The notes beneath the pieces are model-generated. The model was not told the origin of the DNA and made no database searches. It saw nothing but the letters and a program-made list of their open reading frames with translations. Both the position numbers and the translations under genes were made by a program. A stretch of 64,000 nt of DNA from Gari tellinella (taxonomy: Eukaryota > Mollusca > Bivalvia > Cardiida > Psammobiidae). The stretch covers positions 8,680,001-8,744,000 of the forward strand of contig OV277857.1 of assembly GCA_922989275.2 (NCBI GenBank), read 5' to 3'. Positions 11,039-21,831 of this stretch are shown piece after piece. Numbering within the stretch: position 1 is the stretch's first letter; every line of letters begins with the position of its first letter.

Positions 11039-11215
11039 TTCAATCCTCCAGTGAGGAAAATAGTTCAAATATTTACAGTAATGAAAATATACATTAAGAA
11101 ATATTTTCTAACTCCTATCAGATTACAGCTTAAAGCTGGCTGAAAGTAAAGCAGAATGTGCCATAAATGTTTATTTTTAGCCTGCTTTAAGCTATAATAT
11201 GCTGCGATATATACA
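11039..11215. mobile_element. C-family MITE fragment
   Basis: CTGGCTGAAAGTAAAGCAGA and TTTAGCCTGCTTTAAGC mark the C hairpin; the TTAACCC end is missing. Confidence 0.55.
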
Positions 11216-11240
11216 TGTAGATAAAATTTGTTGTGGTATA

Positions 11241-11599
11241 TACAGCACTCCCTCTCTACAACAACACCCAATGGGAGACAAAAATTGTGTTCGTTGTTCG
11301 GAGGCAGTCCTTGTAGGGAGGGAAATTGGTTTACAGTGGCAAACAGCTTGAATCCAGATCAGACGCTGCGTTACACGACGTCTGATCCGGATTCAAGTTG
11401 TTTGTCACTCGTCATTAACTTTTGTTCTGTCAAAATGTCAAATATGTAACTTTGAGAAAAATAAGACAACAATTTTAAGCAGATGATATTATAGCAGTAA
11501 AAGCGTTAGACATAATTGTCCTGTTAAGGGAACTGTGGCAAGCGTCGTTGTAAGGAGGGGATCCTTGTTCAGAGGGCCCTTGTAGGGAGGAGCGCTGTA
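11241..11599 (+). mobile_element. B-family MITE (TA target)
   Basis: TA, CAGCACTCCCTCTCTACAAC at the left, GGGAGGAGCGCTG, TA at the right. Central hairpin AAACAGCTTGAATCCAGATC, GACGCTGCGTTACACGACGTC. No transposase ORF. Confidence 0.82.
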
Positions 11600-11705
11600 A
11601 ATCATCTGTATAAAAAAGAACTATTTTCTTAATTTGAGGAATAAATTAAATTCGTATCTATGTGGTTATCAACATGTGTAAATCTGTTTTACCAGGGATA
11701 CATAC

Positions 11706-11881
11706 CTGTCTGCAGTTCCACTCCACAATCCTGCCTAGGGCAAAGTGTCCCACATACCATGGTGTGAGCTTCCAAAACATGGCATACCAGTAGTTCCACT
11801 CAAAGTTAGAGATATCTTGTTCCTTATCTAACCACCACCAGCCCTGTTTGAAGTCATACAGGTTCAGGATGCCATCATACT
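11706..11881 (-). CDS. HHAT: HHAT coding exon 2 (N-terminal region, second TM helix)
   Basis: Begins after acceptor TTTTCTAG with two bases that complete a Lys codon, and ends in phase 0 at CAG before donor GTATGT. It encodes 58 residues. WWWLDKEQDISNFEWNYWYA corresponds to the HHAT N-terminal segment with the conserved D-x-x-(D/N)FEW-x-(F/Y)W signature just before a membrane helix; a hydrophobic stretch (WYVGHFALGRIVEW) follows. Exon length and phase fit both neighbours. A C-family MITE begins 44 bases away on the intron side (11925-12184), so the polypyrimidine tract is single-copy but the intron further upstream is transposon. Seen: ORF, splice sites, FEW motif. From family knowledge: HHAT identity. 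Confidence 0.88.
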
Positions 11882-11924
11882 CTAGAAAACAAGCCACAGG
11901 TGCAAAAACGTTATTCTTTCCCAT

Positions 11925-12184
11925 TTAACCCACTGCCCCATAAATACACCTTTATACACCTCTAATTTGTCCTTCCATGGAAGAAAAAAGTTCCATTTTA
12001 CACAGTTATAGATAATAAGATATGTATCATAAGAAATATAGTCTATATTCCAGCAGATGATACCTTAAAGCAGGCTGAAAGTAAAGCAGAATGTGCCTTA
12101 AGGCACATTCTGCTTTACTTTCAACATGCTTTAAACAGCCAACTGTCTTCAAAAGTAGAAACAGGCTATGGGGGAATGGGTTAA
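11925..12184. mobile_element. C-family MITE, intact
   Basis: TTAACCCACTGCCCCATAAA to ATGGGGGAATGGGTTAA. Full central palindrome around AAGGCACATT with arms GAAAGTAAAGCAGAATGTGC. 44 bases from HHAT exon 2. Confidence 0.85.
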
Positions 12185-12212
12185 ACACAAACAAAAGGCA
12201 AATACAATTCAC

Positions 12213-13867
12213 TACAAGAGGACCATGGCCCACAAGTCGCTCAGCTGAGAACATAGTACCTATTATAAGCTAACTGGGCAAGACAGTATTGTGATATATA
12301 GTTATAAAAGGAGTTTTAAAGGTTTTCCAATATAAGTGTATATAAAACTGATAAGCCCCTGGGCAGGGCCAAATTTGATCAAGGGGTCATAATTTGAACA
12401 ATCTTGGTAGAGGACCATAAGGCAAAGCTACATGTCAAATATTAATGATCTAGGCCATACAGTTTCAGAGAAGAAGATTTTCAAAGGTTTTCCTATGAAA
12501 AACTGATAAGCCCAAGGGTGCGTACATTTTTGGCCCAGGGGTCATAATTTGAACAATCTTGGTAGAGGACCATAAGGCAAAGCTATGTGTCAAATTTTAA
12601 AGATCTGGGCCTTACAGTTTCAGAGAAGAAGATTTTTAAACATTTTCCTATATAAGTCTGTGTAAAACTGATAAGCCCCGGGGCGGGGCCAATTTTGACC
12701 CCGGGGGCATTATTTGAACAATCTACGTAGAGGACCATAAGGCAAAGCTACATGTCAAATATTAATGATCTAGGCCATACAGTTTCAGAGAAGAAGATTT
12801 TCAAAGGTTTTCCTATGAAAAACTGATAAGCCCAAGGGTGCGTACATTTTTGGCCCAGGGGTCATAATTTGAACAATCTTGGTAGAGGACCATAAGGCAA
12901 AGCTATGTGTCAAATTTTAAAGATCTGGGCCTTACAGTTTCAGAGAAGAAGATTTTTAAACATTTTCCTATATAAGTCTATGTAAAACTGATAAGCCCCG
13001 GGGCGAGGCCAATTTTGACCCCGGGGGCATTATTTGAACAATCTACGTAGAGGACCATAAGGCAAAGCTACATGTCAAATATTAATGATCTAGGCCATAC
13101 AGTTTCAGAGAAGAAGATTTTCAAAGGTTTTCCTATGAAAAACTGATAAGCCCAAGGGTGCGTACATTTTTGGCCCAGGGGTCATAATTTGAACAATCTT
13201 GGTAGAGGACCATAAGGCAAAGCTATGTGTCAAATTTTAAAGATCTGGGCCTTACAGTTTCAGAGAAGAAGATTTTTAAACATTTTCCTATATAAGTCTA
13301 TGTAAAACTGATAAGCCCCGGGGCGGGGCCAATTTTGACCCCGGGGGCATTATTTGAACAATCTACGTAGAGGACCATAAGGCAAAGCTACATGTCAAAT
13401 ATTAATGATCTAGGCCATACAGTTTAAGAGAAGAAGATTTTCAAAGGTTTTCCCAAGAAAAACTGATAAGCCCTAGGGCGGGCCATTTTTGGCCCCGGGG
13501 TCAAAATTTGAACAATCTTGGTAGAAGATCATTAGGTCATGATACATACCAAATATCTAAGGTCTGGGCCTTTTGATTTCTGAGAAGAAGATTTTTAAAG
13601 ATTTTCTTATGCATTAAAAGTTGTCTATACGGTCATGTTAGAAAATCTGGTCCCAAAGCAAGGGGAATAACTCTAGCCAAAAACTTTGAACAAGATTTCG
13701 TTCCCCCTTGTCACTGATGCTTCTGACAAAGTTTGGTTGAAATCGAGTCAGTGGTTTCAGAGGAGATGTTGTTTGAAAATGTGGACGGACGACGTACGAC
13801 GTACTACGGACGACGGATGGAATGGGATCACAATAGCTCATCCTGAGCCTATGGCTCAGGTGAGCTA
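12213..13867 (+). mobile_element. Pearl-type element with higher-order tandem array
   Basis: Left end ACAAGAGGACCATGGCCC and CGCTCAGCTGAG. Then about eight ~160-bp monomers organised as a 320-bp two-monomer unit repeated three times (12491, 12811, 13131), nearly identical, with diverged flanking monomers. Ends with GGACGGACGACGTACG-type tract and hairpin AGCTCATCCTGAGCC/GGCTCAGGTGAGCT. No ORF of known type. Confidence 0.7.
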
Positions 13868-13879
13868 AAAATGTAGAAA

Positions 13880-14113
13880 ATTGTTACTTTTGAAATTTTT
13901 GATTACCGATATTCATTTCAATCTGAGTGGCAATGAAAATGTTGTATGTACCATAATGCAGATAGAAGTTTAAAACAGATTAAAAATAAAGAATGAAGAG
14001 ACATTCTGCTTTACTTTCAGCTTGCTTTAAGTGGCCATCTGTCTATGAAACACTAGTGGCCACCTGTCTATGAAATACAAAACTAGAAACAGGCTATGGG
14101 ATTATGGGTTATT
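13880..14113. mobile_element. C-family MITE, left end degraded
   Basis: ATTCTGCTTTACTTTCAGCT, GCTTGCTTTAAGTGGCC and GAAACAGGCTATGGGATTATGGGTT are the right half of a C element. An internal 25-bp phrase (GTGGCCAYCTGTCTATGAAA) occurs twice. Confidence 0.6.
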
Positions 14114-14336
14114 TAAGACTTGTCTATTTATCGATGGCGCTGGTCTAACCAATATACATGTACAACATGTACATATATTGCAAATTTACATACAGAACAA
14201 AACCTGATCAGAAGACTCCTACACTGTTTGCATAGGACAAGTGTACTCTTCATAGGTACACTGCTTGTAAACGTCAAGAATACTCAAGATTCTAATGAGG
14301 TAATACATTACAATCTTATGACTACAGTTTACTTAC

Positions 14337-14493
14337 TGCGAGAGTCTCTGTAGACACAATAGCAGATGTAGACAATAGTTAAAACTGTAACGCTGAAGTA
14401 GAAACCTCTCTCTACCTTCGTCAGAGGTGACTGGTTCCCCTTAGGAGTCTGAACTGCTTGGTTGGTACCCGACTTCTTTTTATGGTATGGCAT
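14337..14493 (-). CDS. HHAT: HHAT coding exon 1 (start codon, N-terminal membrane anchor)
   Basis: First coding exon of a Hedgehog acyltransferase, an ER-membrane MBOAT enzyme that N-palmitoylates Hedgehog ligands. The ATG lies at 14493-14491. The exon encodes 52 residues plus one base: a basic, Gln/Lys/Thr-rich cytosolic stretch, then a hydrophobic segment around residues 30-48 (GFYFSVTVLTIVYICYCVY) matching the first transmembrane helix of the family. It ends in phase 1 at CGC-A followed by donor GTAAGT (14336-14331). That phase joins exactly to the next exon, which begins with two bases and creates a Lys codon. A possible 3' splice site (TACAG at 14506-14502) lies 8 bases upstream of the ATG, so a separate 5'UTR exon is likely. 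Identification rests on the downstream exons; the N-terminus alone would not be diagnostic. Confidence 0.8.
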
Positions 14494-14604
14494 GTTTGTT
14501 TCTGTATGTATAAAAGATTAAAATCCAGGGATCCAGATAACCCATTTTAAAGTTAGCCATTACTCCTTAGACACACATTTTTATGCCTTTAATCTAGTTC
14601 ACTT

Positions 14605-15317
14605 TACAATGTTCTCCCTCTTTACAATGAAACCTAAAGGGAGATATAGATTGTGTGTGTTGTTCGGAGGTAATCATTATAGGGAGGGAAAAATAAGACT
14701 TAAAAAAATTATTGATTAGATTTTTTTCTCTGAGCGTTGCGTGGTGTCTCTCGAGCACCTGTTCTCCGATAATCTCACTCAACAGTCTCGTTTCTATTTT
14801 TTCTATTTCTATTTATTACTTCTACGCCATCAATTCTGATGATTATGACAAGGGGCACTTTTTAGGTGCACCATTGGGACTGTACCGGACTGGTCACTTT
14901 ACAAGTCTTTATCCTGACACGACGAACCAGTCGTAATGCTAAGTGCGATGATACTTAAGTGGTTCTGCACTATGAAGGAAGAAGAAGAAGAAGAACCCAA
15001 ATCCTGAGCGCCATGGAGGGAAGCCATTACTACCAATTTTCAAGTCTATGGTTTGACCCGGCCGGGTATTGAACCCGCAACCTCCCACACTGTAAGCGGA
15101 GGCTCTACCACTGAGCTATACAGGCGACGGGCTAGCAAAAAGCACCTGTGTCGTGACTTGGTATAAGTTAATATAAGTTATTGGGTGATTTTTTAAAAAA
15201 AAATCTTTTGTTTAATTATTTATTATCATATTTAAAAAAATATATACGTAAGTACAAATTCTGTGATTTTTTTTTTCCAAATTAAGTAGTCTAGATCTAA
15301 AGAGGGAGAACATTGTA
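14605..15317. mobile_element. B-like TIR element carrying a SINE
   Basis: TA, CAATGTTCTCCCTCTTTACA at the left, inverted GAGGGAGAACATTG, TA at the right. The left subterminal phrase TGTGTTGTTCGGAGG is also found in family B. A tRNA-derived SINE lies inside. Confidence 0.65.
14845..15130 (-). mobile_element. tRNA-derived SINE
   Basis: Minus strand. The head resembles a tRNA with an A-box-like TAGCTCAGTGGTAGAGC and a B-box-like GGTTCAATACC (15120-15055), then a body of about 170 bases with a TTC repeat (minus TTCTTCTTCTTC) and a tail near GTATCATCGCACTTAGC. The anticodon arm pairs imperfectly, so it is SINE-derived rather than a working tRNA gene. Family not identified. Confidence 0.65.
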
Positions 15318-15319
15318 AA

Positions 15320-16055
15320 CTCTGAGAACCTGGCAACATTCAAAACGTCTGTTGCTGCAAAGTGCTGCTAATTCTCGCACAATCACCCCCTGGTATTATC
15401 TTCAATATTGAAGCTAACCAGTATTATACAGATACTGCGGGGTTTTATCTCCAAAACCAGCAATTTACCCACTTGACTGTTTCCCAAAATCAAGTATTTA
15501 AAATGTTTTGGGCGTGTGGGTACCAACCCGTTCCCAAAGGTGTGAAAAAAACACTGAAATTACGCAAACTGCCAGACTTCTTTAAGTCTTCGAAATGAAA
15601 AAGGACGAACACATTTGGGGACGATTATGTCTTAGGACAAAACAACGAGTTAGAACCTCCATATTGCTCGGTGTCAACCCAAGCGACTAATTTGCAAACC
15701 ATTATCATTTGTTTACCCGACTGTATTCCTCCAAATACCTGAATGAAACTCCTCTGTTAATTGTTTACAGTTAAAGTTCTATAAACAGCTAAGTTGTTTT
15801 CAATTTCATCCACATTTCAAAGCGGGGTACCATAAATCGGTAGGGGATAAAACCGAGCTGTGTTCTGCGGTCATTGGTGCGGTTCTGCGGTCTCGATGAC
15901 AGCGTGATTCACTTACTGCCTCATCATACCCCCTCTCGGGATATTAACTAATTTCTGACAGTGCGCGTCTTTACCTGTTATAGTAGAGTTAAGAACAGGA
16001 TAAACTATAAAGGTAAGCGGATGAAACAAAGTTAATAATGTTAAAAACTCAGTAG
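15320..16055. other. Low-repeat DNA upstream of HHAT
   Basis: No exon, tRNA or repeat recognised. If HHAT has a 5'UTR exon its promoter may lie here, but I see no decisive core element. 15845-15990 is moderately GC-rich with two TGCGGTTCTGCGGTC-like phrases. Confidence 0.35.
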
Positions 16056-16059
16056 GAAA

Positions 16060-16303
16060 AAAAAGTAAAAAAAAGGACCGGAATCAGTTTTAAAATTCTC
16101 ATTCAACACGACATCTGCAGGAAGAGTATTCCACTGTACTACTGTAAGAGGGTATAATAATATTTATAATAGTTTGCTCCAGTATGAACCTGTCTGAAAC
16201 TCACAGAATGACAGTGTCTTGATAGACGAGTGTTTCCTTGTGTTTCTGACATCACAATACAGCTTGTAGTCATTTAAGTCTCTGGAATCTAAGTATTTCT
16301 CCC
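16060..16303 (-). pseudogene. Decayed LINE RT C-terminal fragment (antisense)
   Basis: On the minus strand 16250-16065 gives RNTRKHS..., then after a stop and a shift, VVQWNTLPADVV. This is the conserved C-terminal tail of CR1/L2/Jockey-type reverse transcriptases. 16240-16303 is the left arm of a perfect palindrome with the adjacent sense LINE. Confidence 0.6.
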
Positions 16304-16309
16304 GTGCAT

Positions 16310-18247
16310 GGGAGAAATACTTAGATTCCAGAGACTTAAATGACTACAAGCTGTATTGTGATGTCAGAAACACACTAAGGGAATATACAAGAAAACTGAG
16401 AAGTGAATTTGAAGAAAATATTTCAAATGATGTTAAAGTGAATCCTAAGGCTTTCTGGAAATATACACAATCTAAAACAACAGTTAAAAGCGGTGTCAGT
16501 GACCTAAGGGATTCTAGTGGAATACTGCAAAGTGAGGACAATGTGAAGGCAGAGATACTCAACAATTTTTTTTGCAGTGTATTCACTAATGAGGACACCA
16601 GTCATATCCCAGAGCTGGAAAGGAAACACCATGGAACCACACTGGACAATATAGACATAGGGGAAGAGCTTATAAGCAAGCATATAAACAGACTTAAACC
16701 TAGCAAATCTGCAGGACCTGATGGTTTTCACCCCGAGTTCTAAAGGAGATAGTGAATGAGATCGCTTTGCCATTGCAGACAATTTTTTCTAAGTCCTTGA
16801 GGTCTGGTAATCTGCCGAACCAATGGAAACTGGGACAAGTAAGCCGATATTTAAGAAAGGTGATAGGAACACACCAGGTAACTACCGTCCAGTAAGCTTA
16901 ACGGTAGTCCTGTGCAAAGTAATGGAGGCCATCATAAGAGAGAAGATAATGGATCACATGATGACGCATAGTCTGTTCTGCGATGAGCAACATGGATTTG
17001 TGACAGGTAGATCATGCATGACACAGCTTCTAACCTGCATAGATGAGTGGACAGAAGCATTAGACAGAGGGGAAGTTATAGACACTGTGTATTTAGATTT
17101 TAAGAAAGCATTTGACGCTGTTCCTCATGAACGTCTGATAGGCAAATTGAAAAGTTATGGAATAGATGGGAAAATCAGAGTATGGATCTCCAACTTCTTG
17201 CATGGGAGGAAACAGCGTGTCTCTTTGAATGGTCACACATCACAGTGGTCTAATGTCACCAGTGGTATACCTCAAGGAAGTGTCCTCGGCCCAATACTTT
17301 TCGTCATTTTCATTAATGACCTTCCAGACGTTACAGCTAGTGTGGTCAGGATATTTGCGGATGATACAAAGCTTTTTGGGCTGGTTGCAACAGAAAATGA
17401 CAGACAAAAAATGCAGGAAGACATCAACAACTTGTCCGACTGGTCCGATAAGTGGCTTCTTCAGTTCAATGCAAGCAAATGTGGAGCCATGTTTCTAGGA
17501 TACGGAAACCCAAAGCATACATATAACATGAGAGACAATGATGGATTTTACCAACAGTTAGAAGAAACACAATTAGAGAAAGATTTAGGCATCCAAGTCG
17601 ATGATCAACTTAAATTCCATCATCACACCAATTTTGCTGTCAATAAAGCTAACAGAACTCTGGGAATCATTAAAAGAACTTTCACAAATAGAAGCAAGAA
17701 CATTATTAAAAGATTATATACCACATTAGTGAGACCAACATTAGAATATGGTAATGCACCTAGACCTTCACAATTCATTGGTGACATGGATAAGATAGAG
17801 AAAGTACAAAGGAGAGCAACCAAACTGTGCACAGACATAAAAGACTTACCATATGAAGAAAGATTGAAAGCACTCAGATTACCATCAATGTATTATAGAA
17901 GAGAAAGAGGTGATATGATACAAGTATATAAAATACTCATGGGAAAAGACAGAGGAGATAAGGACAAATTGTTACCACCAAATGTACAGCGACAGACAAG
18001 AGGTCATAGCAGAAAGCTTCAAAAGAGGAGAGCTAAGTTAAATGTGAGGAAGTACTATTTTGGTCTCAGGGTCACAACCAACTGGAATAGTCTACCAGAG
18101 TATGTTGTGAACTCTGGTAGTGTAAATAATTTCAAAGACAATTTAGATAAGCACTGGAGTATAAGGCAATACAGTACACGCCCCGACGCATGCGTTGACA
18201 GTTCAGCCAAATACTTATACTGTGAAGAGCGGGTACTACAGGCGTAG
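16310..18247 (+). pseudogene. LINE (CR1/L2/Jockey-like) reverse transcriptase, 5'-truncated and frameshifted
   Basis: Non-LTR retrotransposon ORF2 fragment. The segment 16311-16740 encodes the linker before the RT domain (FWKYTQSK..., SAGPDGFHPEF). Frame breaks near 16740 and 16850 divide it; 16823-18247 then gives a 474-residue ORF with RT motifs in order: NYRPVSL, QHGF, YLDFKKAFDAVPH, GIPQGSVLGPILF, FADDTKLF (catalytic FADD), and a C-terminal WNSLPEYVV tail. The endonuclease domain is absent. No polyA tail or target duplication could be set with certainty. The element cannot be autonomous, but the long intact RT stretch implies fairly recent insertion. Confidence 0.88.
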
Positions 18248-18289
18248 CCTTTCAACCCAAAGAATAGGTATCCAGGTATCCAAGTACAA

Positions 18290-18506
18290 TGTATAAGATA
18301 GAACAGGGACCGCCACTAGCCCATAAACAATCTTATAAAAGAGACATAGTCTAGCATCTGAACGACGGTGTTTCAAGGATCTCCATCTTAGTATTCACAA
18401 CATGCCAGGGACACTTTCATGCCTGGAATACTCACACAAAGTCCAACGTGTGGCACGTCTTTGAACCATTTCAATTTTATCTATGTTGGACTTTGTGTGT
18501 GGGTCC
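18290..18506 (-). pseudogene. Second LINE RT C-terminal fragment, antisense
   Basis: Minus strand reads VWDPHTKSNIDKIEMVQRRA and, after an in-frame stop, RWRSLKHRRSDARL...YKIVYG. This is the post-RT thumb and tail segment of the same LINE superfamily but a different subfamily from the sense copy. Confidence 0.75.
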
Positions 18507-18529
18507 CACACACTACCAGCTTGTCGTGG

Positions 18530-18660
18530 AATACACATGTTGATCGCATTACTGCTTCAGCAAACCGTACTCTAAGTTTTCTCAGGAGAAACATCAAGTT
18601 AAAGGTGTCGAAACTCAGGGAGCGTACTTACAATATCATTGTTTGTCCACAAACTGTTTT
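18530..18660 (+). pseudogene. LINE RT fragment, sense, inverted relative to its neighbour
   Basis: Plus strand encodes LSWNTHVDRITASANRTLSF and LRRNIK. In LINE RTs this precedes the VWDPH segment now found antisense at 18290-18506. The head-to-head arrangement of adjacent ORF parts fits a twin-priming 5' inversion of one minus-oriented element. Confidence 0.75.
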
Positions 18661-18693
18661 GCAAAGTCCCCCTTTGGCGTCTTTGGCAGTGAA

Positions 18694-18903
18694 AGAGTCA
18701 ACTCTTTCAGACACTCACTGTCTTACCCTGAGTACAATTGTTATTTGCAAACAGTTTGGAACAGGATCTAAACTGTTTGCTACTCATTCTGAGTCATTCA
18801 GTGTTTCTCCAGTCAAAGTACCTCAAATCTAAGTTTAAGAAATAAAAGCAGACGACAAAAATTGTTTAAAATTGATGACGCCATGGCAGTGAAGGGGTTA
18901 AAA
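18694..18903. mobile_element. J-family MITE
   Basis: GGCAGTGAAAGAGTCAACTC at the left, CATGGCAGTGAAGGGGTTAA at the right. Central GCAAACAGTTTGGAAC...AAACTGTTTGC hairpin reduced; contains AAGCAGACGACAA. Confidence 0.55.
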
Positions 18904-19130
18904 AGCATATTAAACTATCCCTGCATCCCGCAACGTGGATGCTTGAAACAGACTAGAAAGTAAATCAGAAACTTCAAGGAGCTCGTTTCTTTTCTGTTTG
19001 CTGTATATGAAATATATTTCCGTGTGGACAAACACGACAATGTCTTTAATAGACTACCATTGTATAACAAATAAACTACAATGAAATATTCCAGCAAGAA
19101 TCTGGGAGAGTTTATTGCAATATCCAGGCA

Positions 19131-19343
19131 TTAACCCTTATCCTGCGGTGATGTCGTCTGCTTTGAAATTGTCGTCTGCAAAATTTGTTAAATGTAGATA
19201 TATACCTTTTTTAAGTAAATAAACCTAACGACGAGTGTCAAACAGTTTGGATCGAGATCAGACGCCGCGTTACGCGGCGTCTGATCTGGATCTAAACTGT
19301 TTGCAAAAATCAATAAAGTCGCGACCAGCAGGCAAAGGGTTAA
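19131..19343. mobile_element. E-family MITE (TTAA)
   Basis: TTAACCCTTATCCTGC to GCAGGCAAAGGGTTAA. Palindrome GACGCCGCGTTACGCGGCGTC flanked by CAAACAGTTTGGATC and its inverse; GTCGTCTGC motifs in the left half. Confidence 0.8.
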
Positions 19344-19469
19344 TGGGTTTGTTAACACTTTCCCGCCATCAACGACAAAACATCTAGTGCTTGAATACAT
19401 GAACTGATACAAGAACATTCGTTTCAAAGTTAAGTATACCTTGGGTCTGTTTAAAATCATATGTACTCA

Positions 19470-19545
19470 TTACAATTGTAAACAGTGTAGACCCACATCA
19501 GCGGACTATGAGCCCTCTGATCTGAGCTTACACTGTTCGCTAATT
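19470..19545. repeat. F-type hairpin remnant
   Basis: AAACAGTGTAGACCCACATC...AGCCCTCTGATCTGAG...TACACTGTT around a short centre. Confidence 0.5.
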
Positions 19546-20110
19546 TAGACCAGTATTTATTAAACTACACAGAATTCCAAGTAGACTGGTTCATGTTTTT
19601 GGTAACTAAAAAGATCCACTATGAAAGCTTATAACCCACAACAGTTACTTTGTGTCGAAAATGTTTGTATAAGGATCGATACCAATGCCAAATACTTATA
19701 ACTCAGTTTCTTTATTAGGCCTACTGTTGAAATTCTTTATTACTGGAGTCGCGGGTGGGATGTTTAAAGAGCCTGAAAACAAACATTGAACTTAACATTT
19801 TATTTCATTTTAAAGGGACACCACACGCCTATATAAACAATCCGCACCTCACCTCACCTAGTCCTTATCCTTGTCCCGAGAGACCTTCATACCTTTCCTC
19901 AGTTCTGGAGTTTAATTGTTATAGGAAATTGTTTCTGTTTATTAGACCGAGATTATCTCCCCTCTACCAAGAACTAAAATGAAGGCATGATTGTTGTTTT
20001 GATCCCCTGCGCTGCTAAGCAACGAATGGACAAAGTGCCAATCATCTTCCTGAAATCACCATAATCTCATCTTATCGTCCCTCATAATTCATCGTCGCTA
20101 TACTTACATA

Positions 20111-20535
20111 ATATGAGTCGTGCCATGCCAAAACCTGTCCTATTGCATTACAATAGTATACAGACCAAGTACAGTGGAGAATCTGTTATTCTTTCCCGTT
20201 TAAACGCAAACGTACGCAAACGCAAAGCACTAAAACGTAGAAAAGAACAACTTTTGGACAATTCTGATAATTCTTGTTTATCTTGGTGGAAAACAGTTTG
20301 GAGCCTGATCAGACGCCGGGTTACCCGGCGTCTGATCTGGCTCCAAACTGTTTGCACTGCAAATAATAGTTTTAGCGTAAACGCGTTTATTGGGAAAGAA
20401 TAACAGATTCTCCACTGTACCATAGTCACACCAGGCTCTGTATCTGAGTTTAGTCTACACTGCCAAATACCATGTATAATACAGCTGCATAAAATACACT
20501 TTTTAAGGCAGGTTTTTTCATGGCACGGCTCATAT
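20111..20535. mobile_element. Element U with nested family A MITE
   Basis: ATATGAGTCGTGCCATGCCA at the left, inverted TTTCATGGCACGGCTCATAT at the right. The A copy 20170-20419 is inside. Confidence 0.75.
20170..20419 (-). mobile_element. Family A MITE (A1), nested in U
   Basis: Flanking TA. Termini CAGTGGAGAATCTGTTATTC and exact inverse, 246 bp between. Interior: AT-rich arm with AACGCGTTTACGC, a ~64-bp palindrome CAAACAGTTTGGAGC...CTGTTTG around CGGGTTACCCG, then TTTGCGTTTGCGTACGTTTG (inverted here). TA target and TIR suggest Tc1/mariner-type mobilisation. No transposase. Confidence 0.92.
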
Positions 20536-20649
20536 TAATACTGATACTAAGACTCTAAATGTTTTCTTATATATTTATATTAGATCCAGTAATGGATTAC
20601 GTGACAATTGTGAAGATAAGATCTACTTTTTTGTATTGACGAGATACCG

Positions 20650-20899
20650 TACAGTGGAGAATCTGTTATTCTTTCCCAATAAACGCGTTTACGCTAAAAC
20701 TATTATTTGCAGTGCAAACAGTTTGGAGCCAGATCAGACGCCGGGTAACCCGGCGTCTGACCAGGCTCCAAACTGTTTGCCACCAAGATAAACATGAACT
20801 ATCAGAATTGTCCAAAAGTTGTTCTTTTCTACGTTTTAGTGCTTTGCGTTTGCGTACGTTTGCGTTTAAACGGAAAAGAATAACAGATTCTCCACTGTA
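20650..20899 (+). mobile_element. Family A MITE (A2)
   Basis: Intact TA-flanked copy; orientation opposite to A1 230 bp away. Confidence 0.92.
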
Positions 20900-20985
20900 T
20901 ATATATGTAAAAGAAAATAAGATATGTTCTGTTCTGTTCTGTATGAACTCCTTCGTGTGGCGGTGCCCAATTCATCCATCCATCC

Positions 20986-21244
20986 TTAACCCTTTCCCTC
21001 ATAGAAGCGCCTTTTAGCACATTTAATTAATTCCTCCGCTAAAGAAATTAGTTCCAATTTATAGTCATGAGTAGATCTATGTACAATATGAGAAATATTT
21101 TCTATATTCTAGCAGGTAGTAGTTTAAAGAACTATGAAAGGAAAGCAGAATGCGCCTGAAGGTGAATTCTGCTTTACTTTTAACCTGCTTTTTAGTGGTC
21201 AACTGTCTTAAAAACTAGAAACAGGATATTGGGAAACGTGTTAA
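20986..21244. mobile_element. C-family MITE
   Basis: TTAACCCTTTCCCTCATAGA to GGGAAACGTGTTAA. Central hairpin AGGAAAGCAGAATGCGCC with inverse. Confidence 0.75.
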
Positions 21245-21831
21245 CTTTGTGGTCGCTGAGGCATTGCCGATGACATCACAACCGGTCTGCGCTATCTTTC
21301 ACGAACATGTAATGGCAACTTTTAAGCCTGATTTAACTCGACATCTGATCTGGCTCTAAAATGTTTGTTATGGGCATCAATATTTGAGCACAAACTCGTT
21401 TATTGTGAAAGAAAAATGGCCTGTCCCAGCCCAGCGATTCTAAAGCGTTTGTGTTGAGTCGGAGTACGTTCTCAAGTATTTGATTGTTCAGATTTGTGCC
21501 CAGACTCAAATCTGAACACTTGAATGCTTGAGCACGATTTCAGACTCAACTCGAATGCTTTATAAGCATGGAGACCAGTCCTTCTCCTACTCTATTTTTG
21601 CTTGTATATCATCTTCACTGCTGTGACGTCATTGAAGAATTGTCTTCTGCTTTCATTCTAGATCTAATTCTTAATTCGAGGTATTTTGACTTAGTAAATA
21701 TTGTGTCAATAGTTTCTGGTCTGATGCCGCGTGACGCGGCGTCTGATCTGGATCAAACTGTTTGCAAATGATCATTTAGTAGGTGTTTCAAAACAAGAAT
21801 TGCTTTCCTCCTCTCCTGTATTACAGTGGAT

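Noticed and set aside
12300..13640. CRISPR array
   Set aside because: The repeats are contiguous ~160-bp monomers without short repeat/spacer alternation, in a eukaryotic intron.
15050..15125. Functional tRNA gene
   Set aside because: Box-like sequences are present but the anticodon arm does not pair properly and a SINE body follows.
16504..16782. Minus-strand ORFs overlapping the LINE (also 17623-17838 and 18055-18255)
   Set aside because: Antisense shadows of the reverse transcriptase frame, without domains.
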